A stretch of 64,000 nt of DNA, taken from Bacillota bacterium. Its GTDB lineage: Bacteria > Bacillota > Clostridia > Christensenellales > Aristaeellaceae. The stretch spans positions 1 through 64,000 of the forward strand of contig JAFADG010000008.1 of assembly GCA_023425025.1 (NCBI GenBank), given 5' to 3'. A program made the translations under genes and the position numbers. The notes below the pieces were generated by a model that was not told where the DNA came from, did not search any database, and worked only from the letters and a program-made list of their open reading frames with translations. Below are positions 18,616 to 28,614 of this stretch, in pieces (within the stretch, counting starts at the first letter, position 1; each line of letters starts with the position of its first letter).

Positions 18616-18819
18616 TCAGGCCTGGATCAAACCGTCCAGGAAACGGGCGGCAACCAGGATGCGGCCATCCTGCCTTAGCGCCACCACGCGGGCGGTACCC
18701 GTTTGCTGCGGCGCTTTGGGCGCGCAGGTCATAACCACCCGCGTTCCTTCTATGCCGCGCTTCTTCAGCATTTCCTGGGCCTTTTCCACGGGCAGGCCCA
18801 GTACATCCTCATGCGTCAT
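18616..18819 (-). CDS. Small conserved-looking protein of unknown function (PASTA-like)
   Basis: A 67-residue protein, mildly basic, with no membrane segment. Its first half (LGLPVEKAQEMLKKRGIEG) has the spacing of a PASTA repeat, in which a conserved G-x-x-x-x-x-A-x-x-x-L-x-x-x-G pattern precedes beta strands, but one degenerate match is weak evidence. The second half is beta-rich (RVVALRQDGRILVAARF). It starts 2 bases after the frr stop, so it is co-transcribed with frr, and is followed by a hairpin before uppS. I do not recognise a named family. The tight spacing and normal codon use argue that it is a real gene. Confidence 0.7.
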   Translation of the reverse strand: MTHEDVLGLPVEKAQEMLKKRGIEGTRVVMTCAPKAPQQTGTARVVALRQDGRILVAARFLDGLIQA

Positions 18820-18821
18820 GC

Positions 18822-19379
18822 TCAGACTTCCATGATTTCCTTTTCTTTGTCGGCGCAGATCTTGTCTACGTCCTTGATGGCGGCGTCGGTGGCCTTTTGC
18901 AGCTCATCCTCGGCCTTGCGCTGCTCATCCTCGGTGATGACGCTGTCTTTCTTCAGCTTTTTCAGATGCTCCATGGCATCCCGGCGGATGGCGCGGACAG
19001 CCACCTTGGCTTCCTCGGCGCCTTTGCGGGCCAGCTTGGTCAATTCCTTGCGGCGCTCTTCGTTGAGCTCCGGCACAGTAAGGCGGATGATCTTGCCATC
19101 ATTGGAAGGATTCAGGCCCAGGTCGCTCTTCAAAATGGCTTTCTCCACCAGGGGAATGGCCTTCTGATCCCACAGGGCAATGGTCAGGAGCCTGGGTTCG
19201 GGGGAGGCGATATTGGCCATTTGGGTCAGCGGCGTCTCCGTGCCGTAATAATCCACCTTGATCCTGTCCAAGAGCTGCGGATTGGCCCGGCCCGCCCGCA
19301 GGGAAACCATCTCCCGCTGATACACGGCGGCCGATTTCTTCATCTTGTCCTTGGCCTCGTCAATGATTTGCTTATACAT
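18822..19379 (-). CDS. frr: Ribosome recycling factor
   Basis: RRF splits post-termination ribosomes together with EF-G. The 185-residue product has the usual length, a three-helix-bundle composition and the conserved SLRAGRANPQLLDRI and LTVPELNEERRKEL segments. The ATG at MYKQIIDEAK is chosen because GGAGGA sits just upstream; a frame extended by five residues would include the ribosome site. It has its own good promoter, although pyrH is immediately upstream, and it is followed closely by the 67-residue gene. Confidence 0.97.
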   Translation of the reverse strand: MYKQIIDEAKDKMKKSAAVYQREMVSLRAGRANPQLLDRIKVDYYGTETPLTQMANIASPEPRLLTIALWDQKAIPLVEKAILKSDLGLNPSNDGKIIRLTVPELNEERRKELTKLARKGAEEAKVAVRAIRRDAMEHLKKLKKDSVITEDEQRKAEDELQKATDAAIKDVDKICADKEKEIMEV

Positions 19380-19415
19380 GGGATCCTCCTCCATGCGAAC
19401 ATACTTGCTTTATCT

Positions 19416-19444
19416 ATTGTAATCGGTTTGTGCGCATCTGGCAA
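19416..19444 (-). promoter_or_regulatory. frr promoter
   Basis: On the minus strand TTGCCA (19439-19444) and TACAAT (19416-19421) are separated by 17 bases, in the gap between pyrH and frr. Confidence 0.55.
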
Positions 19445-19495
19445 GGGAAAATTGGCATACTGGACCAATTGATCACTACGCGCGCGCAAACGTCG

Positions 19496-20209
19496 TTATG
19501 GATGCACGAACGTTCCCAGGTCTTCACCCTCCAGCACCTTCAGTATGTTTTCCGGCTCACTCAGCCCAAACAAACGCACCATGGGCACGGCGTTTTCGTG
19601 GCATAAGGAGAACGCGGCGGCATCCATGACTTTCAGACCCATCACCTGCGCCTTTTCATAGGTGATGTCGCGGATCAGCTTCGCGCCAGGCACTTTTTTG
19701 GGATCGGCATCATACACGCCGTCTATGTTTTTCGCCATCAGCACGGCGTCGGCCTTCATTTCAATGGCCCGCAAAACCACCGCGGTGTCCGTGGAGAAAA
19801 AGGGGTTGCCCGTGCCGCAGGCAAACAGCAGCACCTGGCCCGCTTCCAGCCTTTCCAGCGCCAGGGAGGTATTGTAGCTCTGGGCGAACCTGGGCATATC
19901 CACCGCGGAAAAGACCTGCGCCTGTACGCCGATGCGCTGCAGGGCATCCTGCATGCAAAGACAGTTGACGGCTGTGGACAGCATGCCCATCTGGTCGGCG
20001 ATCACCGGGTCCATCTGCGCCGTGGGGCCCTGCCGGCCCCGCCAGATATTCCCCGCACCGATGACGATGCCCGTTTTGACGCCCATTTCGCCGATCTGCC
20101 TGATCACCTGCGCCACACGCGTAATTTGGTTGTGATCATACACCCCTTCTTCCCCGCCCAGGGCCTCGCCGCTTAATTTGAGCAGAATCCGCTGATAAAT
20201 GGCTGCCAT
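19496..20209 (-). CDS. pyrH: UMP kinase
   Basis: PyrH phosphorylates UMP to UDP with ATP and belongs to the amino-acid-kinase fold, unlike eukaryotic UMP kinases. The 237-residue hexameric-type enzyme shows RILLKLSGEALGG at the N-terminus, the GAGNIWRGR phosphate loop and FSTDTAVVLRAIE. Length and motifs are standard. The start has GGGGGA upstream. It follows tsf, from which it is separated by a terminator, and precedes frr; rpsB-tsf-pyrH-frr is one of the most conserved bacterial gene orders. Confidence 0.97.
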   Translation of the reverse strand: MAAIYQRILLKLSGEALGGEEGVYDHNQITRVAQVIRQIGEMGVKTGIVIGAGNIWRGRQGPTAQMDPVIADQMGMLSTAVNCLCMQDALQRIGVQAQVFSAVDMPRFAQSYNTSLALERLEAGQVLLFACGTGNPFFSTDTAVVLRAIEMKADAVLMAKNIDGVYDADPKKVPGAKLIRDITYEKAQVMGLKVMDAAAFSLCHENAVPMVRLFGLSEPENILKVLEGEDLGTFVHP

Positions 20210-20246
20210 GGCCTATTCCCCCTCATATGAATGATTTGCGGGCATG

Positions 20247-20284
20247 AAAAAGGGAACACACGGTTTCCTGCGCGTTCCCTTTTT
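20247..20284 (-). terminator. Terminator after tsf
   Basis: An 11-bp perfect stem AAAAAGGGAAC / GTTCCCTTTTT with a 16-base loop lies directly after the tsf stop. On the minus strand the descending arm supplies the T-run. Confidence 0.7.
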
Positions 20285-20290
20285 ATTTCA

Positions 20291-20944
20291 TCAGATCTTG
20301 CTGAGCTGCTCGTTGATTTCCTGGGCGAAATTATCTTCGCGCTTTTGGATGCCTTCGCCCCGCTCATACCGTGTAAAGCGGCGGATGCTGATTTTTTCAC
20401 CAATGGCCACGGTAGCATCGCTCACCAGGTCCTTGATGGTCTTGTCCGTATCCTTCACGAAAGGCTGTTCCAGGAGGCAGACTTCCTTGTAATACTTCTC
20501 GATGCGGCCTTCAACCATGCGGTCAACGATCTTCTCGGGCTTGCCCTCGTTCAGTGCCTGGGCGCGGAAAATTTCCTTTTCCTTGTTCAGGGCTTCCATG
20601 GGCACTTCTTCCTTGGTCACGAACAGGGGGTTGGCAGCGGCGATATGCATCGCCACGTCATGGCAGAAAGCCTTGAACTGGTCCGTCTTGGCCACGAAGT
20701 CGGTCTCGCAGTTGACTTCCACCAGAACGCCGATCTTGCCGCCCATATGAATGTAGGAATCCACCATGCCTTCTGCGGCGATGCGGCCGGCCTTCTTGGC
20801 GGCGGCGGCAAGGCCCTTTTCACGAAGGTACGCGATGGCTTTCTCCATATCGCCATTGCTCTCAACCAATGCTTTTTTGCAGTCCATCATGCCGGCGCCG
20901 GTGCGCTCGCGCAAATCCTTGACCATTGCGGACGTAACTTCCAT
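20291..20944 (-). CDS. tsf: Elongation factor Ts
   Basis: EF-Ts, the guanine-nucleotide exchange factor for EF-Tu. The product is 217 residues with the N-terminal UBA-like domain ([19 protein letters not shown]) and the [10 protein letters not shown] core motif. It is the short form with a single core repeat seen in many Clostridia and Thermus, about 70 residues shorter than the E. coli protein. The ATG at MEVTSAMV is preceded by AAGGAGG; the frame is open 16 codons further but has no ribosome site there. It is co-transcribed with rpsB and followed by a strong terminator. Confidence 0.97.
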   Translation of the reverse strand: MEVTSAMVKDLRERTGAGMMDCKKALVESNGDMEKAIAYLREKGLAAAAKKAGRIAAEGMVDSYIHMGGKIGVLVEVNCETDFVAKTDQFKAFCHDVAMHIAAANPLFVTKEEVPMEALNKEKEIFRAQALNEGKPEKIVDRMVEGRIEKYYKEVCLLEQPFVKDTDKTIKDLVSDATVAIGEKISIRRFTRYERGEGIQKREDNFAQEINEQLSKI

Positions 20945-21006
20945 GGGAAACTCCTCCTTACACATCCGGGGGTTAACCGCCGAATGACTCATTTATCAGA
21001 GCGCGA

Positions 21007-21753
21007 TCAAACTTCCACGGCCTCTTCTTGGGCGGCGGCTTTTTCGGCGGCGGGCTCGTTGTCCAGCTGCACGCCCTGCTTGCCTTCCAATACGGCGTCG
21101 GCCAGCTTGCCGGCGATGAGCTTTACGGCGCGGATGGCGTCGTCATTGCCGGGGATCACGTAATCGATCTCATCGGGATCGCAATTGGTATCCACGATGC
21201 CGACGATGGGGATGTTCAAAATGCGGGCTTCGGTCACGGCGATGTGCTCTTTGCGGGGATCGACCACAAACAGCGCGCCAGGCAGCTTCTTCATTTCGCG
21301 AATGCCGCCCAGGTTGACATCCAGCTTTTCACGCTCGTGCTGCAGCTGAATGATTTCCTTCTTGGGCAGACGGTTGATTTCGCCTGTCTGCTCCATGCGG
21401 TCGATGTTGTTCAGCCTCTCCACGCGGGCGCGGATGGTGCGGAAGTTGGTCAGCATGCCGCCCAGCCAGCGGTTGTTGACATAGTACATGTTGCAGCGTT
21501 TGGCTTCGGATTCGATGCTCTCCTGGGCCTGCTTCTTGGTGCCCACGAACAGGATGCTTTTGCCTTCCATGGCCACGTCGCGGATAAAAGCATAGGCTTC
21601 ATCGATCTTGCGGACGGTCTTTTGCAGGTCGATGATATAGATGCCATTGCGCTCGGTGAAGATATAGGGGGCCATTTTGGGGTTCCAGCGGCGGGTTTGG
21701 TGTCCAAAGTGGACGCCGGCTTCCAGCAGCTGCTTCATGGAAATAACTGCCAT
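21007..21753 (-). CDS. rpsB: 30S ribosomal protein S2
   Basis: Ribosomal protein S2, 248 residues, with the standard [18 protein letters not shown] start and the [16 protein letters not shown] signature. An alanine/glutamate-rich tail ([17 protein letters not shown]) is typical of Clostridia. AAGGAGG precedes the ATG at MAVISMKQ; a 21-codon upstream extension lies in the leader. The leader between the promoter and the start is about 95 bases and may hold an S2-binding autoregulatory structure, which I could not confirm by eye. Confidence 0.98.
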   Translation of the reverse strand: MAVISMKQLLEAGVHFGHQTRRWNPKMAPYIFTERNGIYIIDLQKTVRKIDEAYAFIRDVAMEGKSILFVGTKKQAQESIESEAKRCNMYYVNNRWLGGMLTNFRTIRARVERLNNIDRMEQTGEINRLPKKEIIQLQHEREKLDVNLGGIREMKKLPGALFVVDPRKEHIAVTEARILNIPIVGIVDTNCDPDEIDYVIPGNDDAIRAVKLIAGKLADAVLEGKQGVQLDNEPAAEKAAAQEEAVEV

Positions 21754-21851
21754 TGAGATATTCCTCCTTGTTTTTCCACCCCTTGCGTCATATCCGTCCG
21801 CCACCGTTTCCGGCACAAGCGACGAATCGGCAAAGGTGCGTTATCCGTCCT

Positions 21852-21880
21852 ATAATAGCATATTCTAAAGGACCTGACAA
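21852..21880 (-). promoter_or_regulatory. rpsB-tsf promoter
   Basis: On the minus strand TTGTCA (21875-21880) and TATTAT (21852-21857) are 17 bases apart, about 100 bases upstream of rpsB. Confidence 0.6.
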
Positions 21881-21910
21881 GCGGTATTTTGCTTGCCCGA
21901 CCACTTTTTC

Positions 21911-22223
21911 TTATGATTTTACCGCGGTCTCCTGGGCGTCAAGCGCCAGCATCTCGGATACCGTCACCAGCCCAGGGCACCCGCGCTTTCCTCTCCCATG
22001 CTGGTACCGCAGGGGAAAAAGTCATGTGAAAGCCGTACTCCTGGCATACATCCAGCATCTGCTCCGCATATTTCGTCTTCCGGCAGTCATCCCTGGTGAT
22101 GGCTAGTTGCGGCTTTCCGCCGTCACCGCGGAAGAAAACCTTGGGAAGCGCGAAACCGCCGGCGGCCGGCAATAGCAGCACCGCAGCCAGAATACCGGTT
22201 AGGATCCGTTTGCACCTGTTCAT
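21911..22223 (-). pseudogene. Polysaccharide deacetylase remnant with internal deletion
   Basis: The N-terminus is intact: a signal peptide (MNRCKRILTGILAAVLLLPAAG), then PQLAITRDDC and a segment (YAEQMLDVCQEYGFHMTF) like the first strand and helix of NodB-type deacetylases, where LTFDDG is the usual metal motif; here it reads ITRDDC. The frame then shifts, and in a second frame the typical C-terminal VTVSEMLAL is followed by a stop at 21911. The catalytic middle of about 150 residues is missing. An intact member would be a secreted carbohydrate esterase acting on wall polymers. The gene is therefore a decayed remnant between rnpB and rpsB. Confidence 0.65.
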
Positions 22224-22271
22224 CAATACCGCCCCCGCGCAAAACATTCGTATAAAAAGTGCGGAAAACAG

Positions 22272-22292
22272 AAAAAAAGACGCTGACGCGTC
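22272..22292 (-). terminator. Terminator of rnpB
   Basis: On the minus strand GACGC-GTCA-GCGTC is followed by seven T residues, about 14 bases after the 3' end of the RNase P RNA. Confidence 0.7.
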
Positions 22293-22305
22293 ATTTTCTT
22301 TAAAA

Positions 22306-22650
22306 CATATGCGAGCGTGGCCTGTAAGCCGAGTTCTGTCGTGGGCGGTCATCTATCCAGGCCTGCAGTTACCAGCAGGCTCAAGCGATTACCCGGGAGC
22401 ATGACGGGCCGCCATATGCGCTCCCCTTTCAATCTTGCACCAGGTGGGGTTTACATCGCGGACAAGTCGCCAAGCCGCGGGTGAGCTCTTACCTCGCCTT
22501 TCCATCCTTACCGCATGTGCATGCGGCGGTATCTCTCTGTTGCACTTTCCTTGGAGTCGCCTCCACCGGCCGTTAACCGGCACCCTGCCCTGTGGTGCTC
22601 GGACTTTCCTCATGCCTAAGGCACGCGGCCGCCCAGCCACCTCGCATATC
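22306..22650 (-). ncRNA. rnpB: RNase P RNA, bacterial type A
   Basis: The catalytic RNA that trims tRNA 5' leaders, about 345 nt. The 3' end carries the near-universal ACAGAACTCGGCTTACAGGC, and the conserved core ends are present. The P1 helix closes exactly: ATATGCGAG at the 5' end pairs with CTCGCATAT at the 3' end (22307-22315 with 22641-22649), which sets both boundaries. A promoter ends 8 bases upstream and a terminator follows. Open frames that cross it on both strands are spurious. The protein subunit rnpA is not in the window. Confidence 0.93.
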
Positions 22651-22657
22651 TCCAGGT

Positions 22658-22687
22658 AGAATAGCACGTCAGCGCGCTTCTTGTCAA
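22658..22687 (-). promoter_or_regulatory. rnpB promoter
   Basis: On the minus strand TTGACA (22682-22687) and TATTCT (22658-22663) are 18 bases apart; the predicted start coincides with the base of the P1 helix. Confidence 0.65.
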
Positions 22688-22811
22688 TGGATATTCCCTG
22701 ATAAAGCAGGGATTTTCAGCCGTTGCGTTGTATATATGAATGTACGAAAGCGTATACATGGATTGAGGAATCATGGATCATTCCCCCTCCCCATGGAAAG
22801 GATGGCCGTAT

Positions 22812-23816
22812 ATGACGCCCAGGGAATTGCAGGAGCAGGAGGAGCAGACGCGCCTTTCCCCTTTGGCCGCGTTCAGCGTCCGCTCGAAAGGGCGGGATGT
22901 GCCCATGGAGCCCTGCCCCTTGCGCACCGTGTTCCAGCGGGACCGGGACAGGATCATCCACTGCAAAAGCTTTCGCCGCTTGAAATTCAAAACCCAGGTG
23001 TTTTTATCCCCCGAGGGCGATCATTACCGCACGCGGCTTACGCATACGCTGGAAGTAGCCCAGGTGGCCAGAACCCTGGCCCGGGCGCTTAGGCTCAACG
23101 AGGATCTGACCGAAGCCATCGCCCTGGGCCACGATCTTGGGCACACTCCCTTCGGGCATATCGGCGAGCGGTCGCTGGATCTGCTTTTGCCCGGCGGCTT
23201 CCGCCACAACGAGCAAAGCCTGCGGGTGGTGGAAAAGCTGGAAAGCGAAGGGAAAGGCCTGAACCTGACACACGAAGTGCGCAACGGCATCCTCTGCCAC
23301 AGCGGCAAAACGCCGCCCGAAACGCTGGAAGGGCTTTGCGTCAGCCGGGCCGACCGCATCGCCTACATCAACCATGACATCGACGACGCGCTTCGAGCCG
23401 GCATCCTTCAGGAAAGCGACCTGCCCCGAGACTGTCTGCAGGTGCTGGGGCAAACCCATGGCCAGCGTATCCATACCATGATCCTGGACATCGTGGAAAA
23501 CAGCCTTGGCAAAGACTACGTGCTCATGAGCCAAAACGTGCTGGAGGCCACCAACCTTCTTAGGTCCTTCCTGTTTGAAAAGGTCTACCGCCAAGGCTGG
23601 CGGGAAGCCGAGGAGGCCCGTTGCGACCATGTGATCAAGGGTCTGTTCGGCTACTATATGGAGCACCCGGCGGAAATGGCCCCGGAATACGTGACCATCT
23701 GCTATCAGGAAGGCACCTGGCGCGGCGTGGCCGACTATCTGGCGAGCATGACGGATAGGTACGCCATACGCCTGTATCAAAAACTGTTCGTGCCCTCCGG
23801 TTTTCCCGCATCCTGA
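22812..23816 (+). CDS. dGTPase-like HD-domain triphosphohydrolase
   Basis: A 334-residue protein of the deoxyguanosinetriphosphate triphosphohydrolase-like family, which removes triphosphate from dNTPs. The HD signature is complete: RTRLTHTLEVAQVA, then GHDLGHTPFGHIGE, then a later ISRADRIAYINHDIDDALR segment with the last metal aspartate. The preferred start is the ATG of MTPRELQEQEEQ, with AAAGGATGG 6 bases before it and a family-like N-terminus; a frame 13 codons longer lacks a ribosome site. It stands just before dnaG and rpoD, a common Clostridia order that links nucleotide pool control to replication priming. Confidence 0.92.
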   Translation: MTPRELQEQEEQTRLSPLAAFSVRSKGRDVPMEPCPLRTVFQRDRDRIIHCKSFRRLKFKTQVFLSPEGDHYRTRLTHTLEVAQVARTLARALRLNEDLTEAIALGHDLGHTPFGHIGERSLDLLLPGGFRHNEQSLRVVEKLESEGKGLNLTHEVRNGILCHSGKTPPETLEGLCVSRADRIAYINHDIDDALRAGILQESDLPRDCLQVLGQTHGQRIHTMILDIVENSLGKDYVLMSQNVLEATNLLRSFLFEKVYRQGWREAEEARCDHVIKGLFGYYMEHPAEMAPEYVTICYQEGTWRGVADYLASMTDRYAIRLYQKLFVPSGFPAS

Positions 23817-23916
23817 GGAAAATTGCCGGAATATGGCATTTTGCCATCGAATTTATTCAAAAATGTGCAGGAAATGACGCCTACGCGGCGAATGAAAGTA
23901 GAGCAGGTGAGCACAC

Positions 23917-25659
23917 ATGGCAGGACGGTTTCCACCCGCATGGTTGGACGAGCTTCGCGCCCGGGCCGACATTGTGCAAGTGGTATCCTCCTATTTGCCG
24001 CTGAAGAAAAACGGGCATAGATATTGGGGTCTGTGCCCGTTTCACAACGAAAAAACGGCCTCCTTCTCGGTGGACAGCCAGCGGCAGCTGTATTACTGCT
24101 TCGGCTGCAAAGCCGGGGGCAGCGTGATTCAGTTTGTGATGGATGTGGAGCACATGGACTTTTCGGAGGCCGTGCTCCACCTGGCCGAACGGTTGCACAT
24201 GACCCCGCCGGAGATCAAGGAGGATGAGGCGTATCAGGCCGCCAGGTCGCTGAAGGAACGATTGCTTGCAGCCAACCGCGCCGCCGCCCACTTTTACCAC
24301 CAGCAGCTCTTCGCAAGAGAGGGCGAACCCATTCTTGCGTACTTGAAGGGCCGGGGGCTGGATGACGGCGTCATCCGCAAGTTCGGCTTGGGCGCCGCTC
24401 TAAACAGCCGCGACGGGCTGACGGAGCATCTGCTTTCCCAGGGCTATACCCTGGAGGAGCTGCAAAAAGCGGGGCTGACCCTTCTTCGGGAGGGAAAAAC
24501 CATCGATATGTTCCGCAACCGGGCCATGTTCCCCATCATCGACCTGTACGGGCAGGTGCTGGGGTTCGGCGGCCGGGCCATGGGCGATGCCAAGCCCAAA
24601 TACCTGAACACCTCGGATACGCCGGCTTTCAACAAACGGCTGGGGGTATACGCCGCCAACCTGATGCGCAAGGCCCGCAACCTGCAACGGGTGATCCTGG
24701 TAGAAGGGTATATGGATGTGGTTGCTCTTTCCCAGTTCGGCGTGGAGGGCGTGGTGGCCACCCTGGGCACCTCGCTGACCCAGGAGCAGGCGCGGTTATT
24801 GAAGCGCTTTGCGCCCCAAATATGGGTTGCCTATGACGGCGACAGCGCGGGGCAGCACGCGACACTGCGCGCGCTGGATATTTTCGAGGCGGAGGCCATC
24901 CCTGCCAGGGTGCTGGCGTTCCCCGACAAGCTGGACCCGGATGAGTTCATCCGCAGGGACGGGCTGGAAGCCTTCAACGAACTGACGCCACTGGGCGCCG
25001 CGGCCTACCGCATGGACCGCAAGGCGGAGGAGTTCGACCTTTCCACCCAGGACGGCCGGACGGAGTACGCCAAGGCCTGTTCGGAAATATTGCGCCGCGT
25101 GACCCAGCCGGTGGAGCTGGAAAACCATTTGCAAAGGCTTGTTTTGCAGACAGGCTTCCCCAAAGAGGTGCTTCAGGCGCAAATTGGTATTTCTCTGCCT
25201 GCGGCAAAGAATAGTGTCACTCCCCAAAGGGAAAGATTATCCACTAGAACGGAAGATAAATTGGGCAGGGCGGAGCAATCCCTTTTGTCCCTGCTGGCCA
25301 CCGGCCGGCTGCCGCAAGGCACCGTCACGGAGGAAGAATTCAAAGACCCGTTTATGAAGCAATTATGCCAGGGGCTGCTTGCCGGCCTCTCCCCGGCGGA
25401 GCTGGTGGAAACGCAAGTGGATGAAAAAACCCGCAGCTTGGCCGCCGAAATCTTCGCCACGCCCGTGGAGGGCGAACCGGATACGCTGATGCGTATGGCG
25501 GAAGACTGTCTGGACAAGCTGCGAAGGCAGCGCATCGAGACAAAACTCCTCGAGCTGAAACAGCAAATGCCTGCCCTCACCGGCCGGGAAAAGGAAGCCG
25601 CCCTTCACGAAACAGTGGCGCTGATGCAGCGCCTGAACCAATTGAAGCCGGGCAAATGA
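23917..25659 (+). CDS. dnaG: DNA primase
   Basis: DnaG lays RNA primers for the replication fork. The 580-residue protein has an N-terminal CHC2 zinc finger with ligands Cys40, His43, Cys61 and Cys64, the catalytic core, and a TOPRIM domain at roughly residues 260-330 with LVEGYMDV and AYDGDSAGQ. The C-terminal third is the helicase-binding region, weakly conserved as expected. The ribosome site is modest (AGGTGA 7 bases before the ATG). With the dGTPase-like gene and rpoD it forms the macromolecular synthesis cluster; two GC-rich hairpins separate it from rpoD. Confidence 0.98.
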   Translation: MAGRFPPAWLDELRARADIVQVVSSYLPLKKNGHRYWGLCPFHNEKTASFSVDSQRQLYYCFGCKAGGSVIQFVMDVEHMDFSEAVLHLAERLHMTPPEIKEDEAYQAARSLKERLLAANRAAAHFYHQQLFAREGEPILAYLKGRGLDDGVIRKFGLGAALNSRDGLTEHLLSQGYTLEELQKAGLTLLREGKTIDMFRNRAMFPIIDLYGQVLGFGGRAMGDAKPKYLNTSDTPAFNKRLGVYAANLMRKARNLQRVILVEGYMDVVALSQFGVEGVVATLGTSLTQEQARLLKRFAPQIWVAYDGDSAGQHATLRALDIFEAEAIPARVLAFPDKLDPDEFIRRDGLEAFNELTPLGAAAYRMDRKAEEFDLSTQDGRTEYAKACSEILRRVTQPVELENHLQRLVLQTGFPKEVLQAQIGISLPAAKNSVTPQRERLSTRTEDKLGRAEQSLLSLLATGRLPQGTVTEEEFKDPFMKQLCQGLLAGLSPAELVETQVDEKTRSLAAEIFATPVEGEPDTLMRMAEDCLDKLRRQRIETKLLELKQQMPALTGREKEAALHETVALMQRLNQLKPGK

Positions 25660-25726
25660 CAGCCGGCTTACCCCACCCTATGGCGCCAGGTGAAAGCCGG
25701 CTGCCCGGGCCACCCGCCGCACGGCG
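25660..25726 (+). promoter_or_regulatory. Paired hairpins between dnaG and rpoD
   Basis: CAGCCGGCT (25660-25668) and AGCCGGCTG (25695-25703) are exact inverted copies around a 26-base loop, and CCGCC-GCAC-GGCGG (25713-25726) follows, ending just before the rpoD ribosome site. Neither has a T-run. They may tune read-through or mRNA processing between dnaG and rpoD, where such sites are known in other bacteria. Confidence 0.35.
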
Positions 25727-25745
25727 GTGAAAAGGAGTGATTTTG

Positions 25746-26828
<1,083 letters not shown>

Positions 26829-26858
26829 AATAGACGCATATGGATGATAGATGATGGA

Positions 26859-26892
26859 GGGAGGGAGGCAAAAGACCCTCCCCTCTTTTTTT
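26859..26892 (+). terminator. Terminator after rpoD
   Basis: A 7-bp perfect stem GGGAGGG / CCCTCCC with a 10-base loop is followed by CTCTTTTTTT. Confidence 0.8.
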
Positions 26893-26910
26893 AACGGAAA
26901 GGGTGAGTGC

Positions 26911-28614
26911 ATGGAAAAGCTGGGGGCTTTTATGCTGCTGGCGCTTGCTGCCTACTTTGTGTATTCCGTCTATTCTTCCCTGCGCTCAGCCAAACTGCGC
27001 AGGGACGCGGCAGACAAAAGCTTCGGCACATACATGGAGCATCCGCAAGAGGAATGGGACGCGCTCCAGGCCCAATGGAGGCTGCAGGAAAAAAGCGGCC
27101 AGTCCGGTGTTGATGATATCACTTGGAATGACCTGGATATGAATCTTGCCTTCCACCGCATCAATGCCTGCCTGACCACCCTGGGCGAGGAGGAATTGTA
27201 TAACAGGCTGCGCGCGCTGCAAGGCGTGGAGGATGATTGGGAAAACGCTTTGGCTGCCCTTGATCAAAATCCGGCCTTGCGGCTGCACATTCAGACATTG
27301 TTGGCGCATGTGGGCAAAAACAGCGAAAACGGCTTGCCCGGCCTGATGAAAGCCCCTGATGAATACCGGCTTCCTTATCCCCGGCTCTTTCAGGCAGCCG
27401 CCTACTTACCTCTGGCCGCCGCCGCTCTTCTTTTTTTCCCGGGTGTTGCCGCTATAGGCCTCGCGGCGCTGATACTCTCCCTGATGGGCAATGCCTATCT
27501 CTACTATTGGGGCGAAAGGCTGCTTCGCGGCAGAATGCATACGGCGCATTACCTGAAATCTCTTCTCTGGTTTGCCAAAAAGCTGTCGCGCATGCCCATG
27601 CCGGGGTTGGAAACGCAAAGGGCAGAGCTCCAGGCGGCTGTACTGCCCTTTGTCCATACGCGCGGCGCATTTTCAGTCGCTGCGCAGGAAGGCATGGCCG
27701 CAGGCGATATAGGCGCCCTGATGATGTTTTTTCAGGTCTTTTTTCTGACAGAGCTTCGTGCCTATAACCGGATGATGGCGGCGGTCTGCGATCATGCCGG
27801 AGAGCTGGCCGAATTGTACCGGGCCGTTGGACGGCTGGATGTTTTTGTCAGCACCTTATCCTTTCGCAAAAGCCTGCCCAAATACTGCCTTCCCCATTTC
27901 CACGAACGGACGGCCATCGCGGCCGAAGATATTGTGCATCCCCTTTTGCAAAACGGCGTGGCAAACAGCGTAAGCTTTTGCCGGGGCGTGCTGCTCACCG
28001 GCTCCAACGCTTCCGGGAAGTCTACCTTTATCAAAGCCCTGGCCATAAACGCCATTTTGGCGCAATCCATCAACACCTGCACAGCGGCCTCCTTCGCACT
28101 CCCCCGCTCCAAAGTTATATCCTCCATGGCACTGCGGGACAATCTGTCCGGCGGCGAAAGCTATTTCGTGGTGGAGGTAAAATCCTTCCGGCGGATTTTG
28201 CAGGCGGTGAACCATGCCCCCTGTTTGTGCTTTGTGGATGAAATATTGAGAGGCACCAATACCGTAGAGCGGATCGCCGCCTCCAGCGCGGTGCTCAAGA
28301 GCCTGCAGACGGACAGCAGCCTGTGCATTGCCGCTACCCATGATATGGAGCTGACCGTGCTGCTTTCAGGTCAATATGACAACTATCACTTCAAGGAAGA
28401 ATTGAAGGACAAGGGCATCACCTTTGACTATAAGCTTCGCGAAGGCCCCTCAAAGACGCGCAACGCGCTGCTGCTTTTACAGGCGTATGATTTTCCCGCA
28501 AGGGTGGTTCAAGAGGCTTCCGCCATGGTAAGCACCTTTGAGCAGGAGCACCGCTGGGCTGTGCCGGATGCCACGGAAGGAGGCGGTGTATCTGCGCCTG
28601 CCCAAGCTGGATGA
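26911..28614 (+). CDS. Membrane-anchored MutS-family ATPase
   Basis: A 567-residue protein with the MutS ATPase domain but without the mismatch-recognition and connector domains. The N-terminus is a membrane helix (LGAFMLLALAAYFVYSVY), a second hydrophobic pair lies at about 160-200, and the MutS lever-like helices follow. Walker A (GSNASGKST, about 364-372), the LSGGESYF signature near 410, Walker B (CFVDEILRGTNTVER) near 440 and the ATHDMEL switch are all intact. Family members are usually annotated as MutS-related ATPases of unknown role; a role in mismatch repair is unlikely. The ATG is chosen because GGAAAGGG precedes it. It overlaps the start of trmK by 29 bases. Confidence 0.85.
   Translation: MEKLGAFMLLALAAYFVYSVYSSLRSAKLRRDAADKSFGTYMEHPQEEWDALQAQWRLQEKSGQSGVDDITWNDLDMNLAFHRINACLTTLGEEELYNRLRALQGVEDDWENALAALDQNPALRLHIQTLLAHVGKNSENGLPGLMKAPDEYRLPYPRLFQAAAYLPLAAAALLFFPGVAAIGLAALILSLMGNAYLYYWGERLLRGRMHTAHYLKSLLWFAKKLSRMPMPGLETQRAELQAAVLPFVHTRGAFSVAAQEGMAAGDIGALMMFFQVFFLTELRAYNRMMAAVCDHAGELAELYRAVGRLDVFVSTLSFRKSLPKYCLPHFHERTAIAAEDIVHPLLQNGVANSVSFCRGVLLTGSNASGKSTFIKALAINAILAQSINTCTAASFALPRSKVISSMALRDNLSGGESYFVVEVKSFRRILQAVNHAPCLCFVDEILRGTNTVERIAASSAVLKSLQTDSSLCIAATHDMELTVLLSGQYDNYHFKEELKDKGITFDYKLREGPSKTRNALLLLQAYDFPARVVQEASAMVSTFEQEHRWAVPDATEGGGVSAPAQAG

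Noticed and set aside
22389..22667. Short open frames over the RNase P RNA
   Set aside because: They cover a structured RNA with a matched P1 helix, promoter and terminator.
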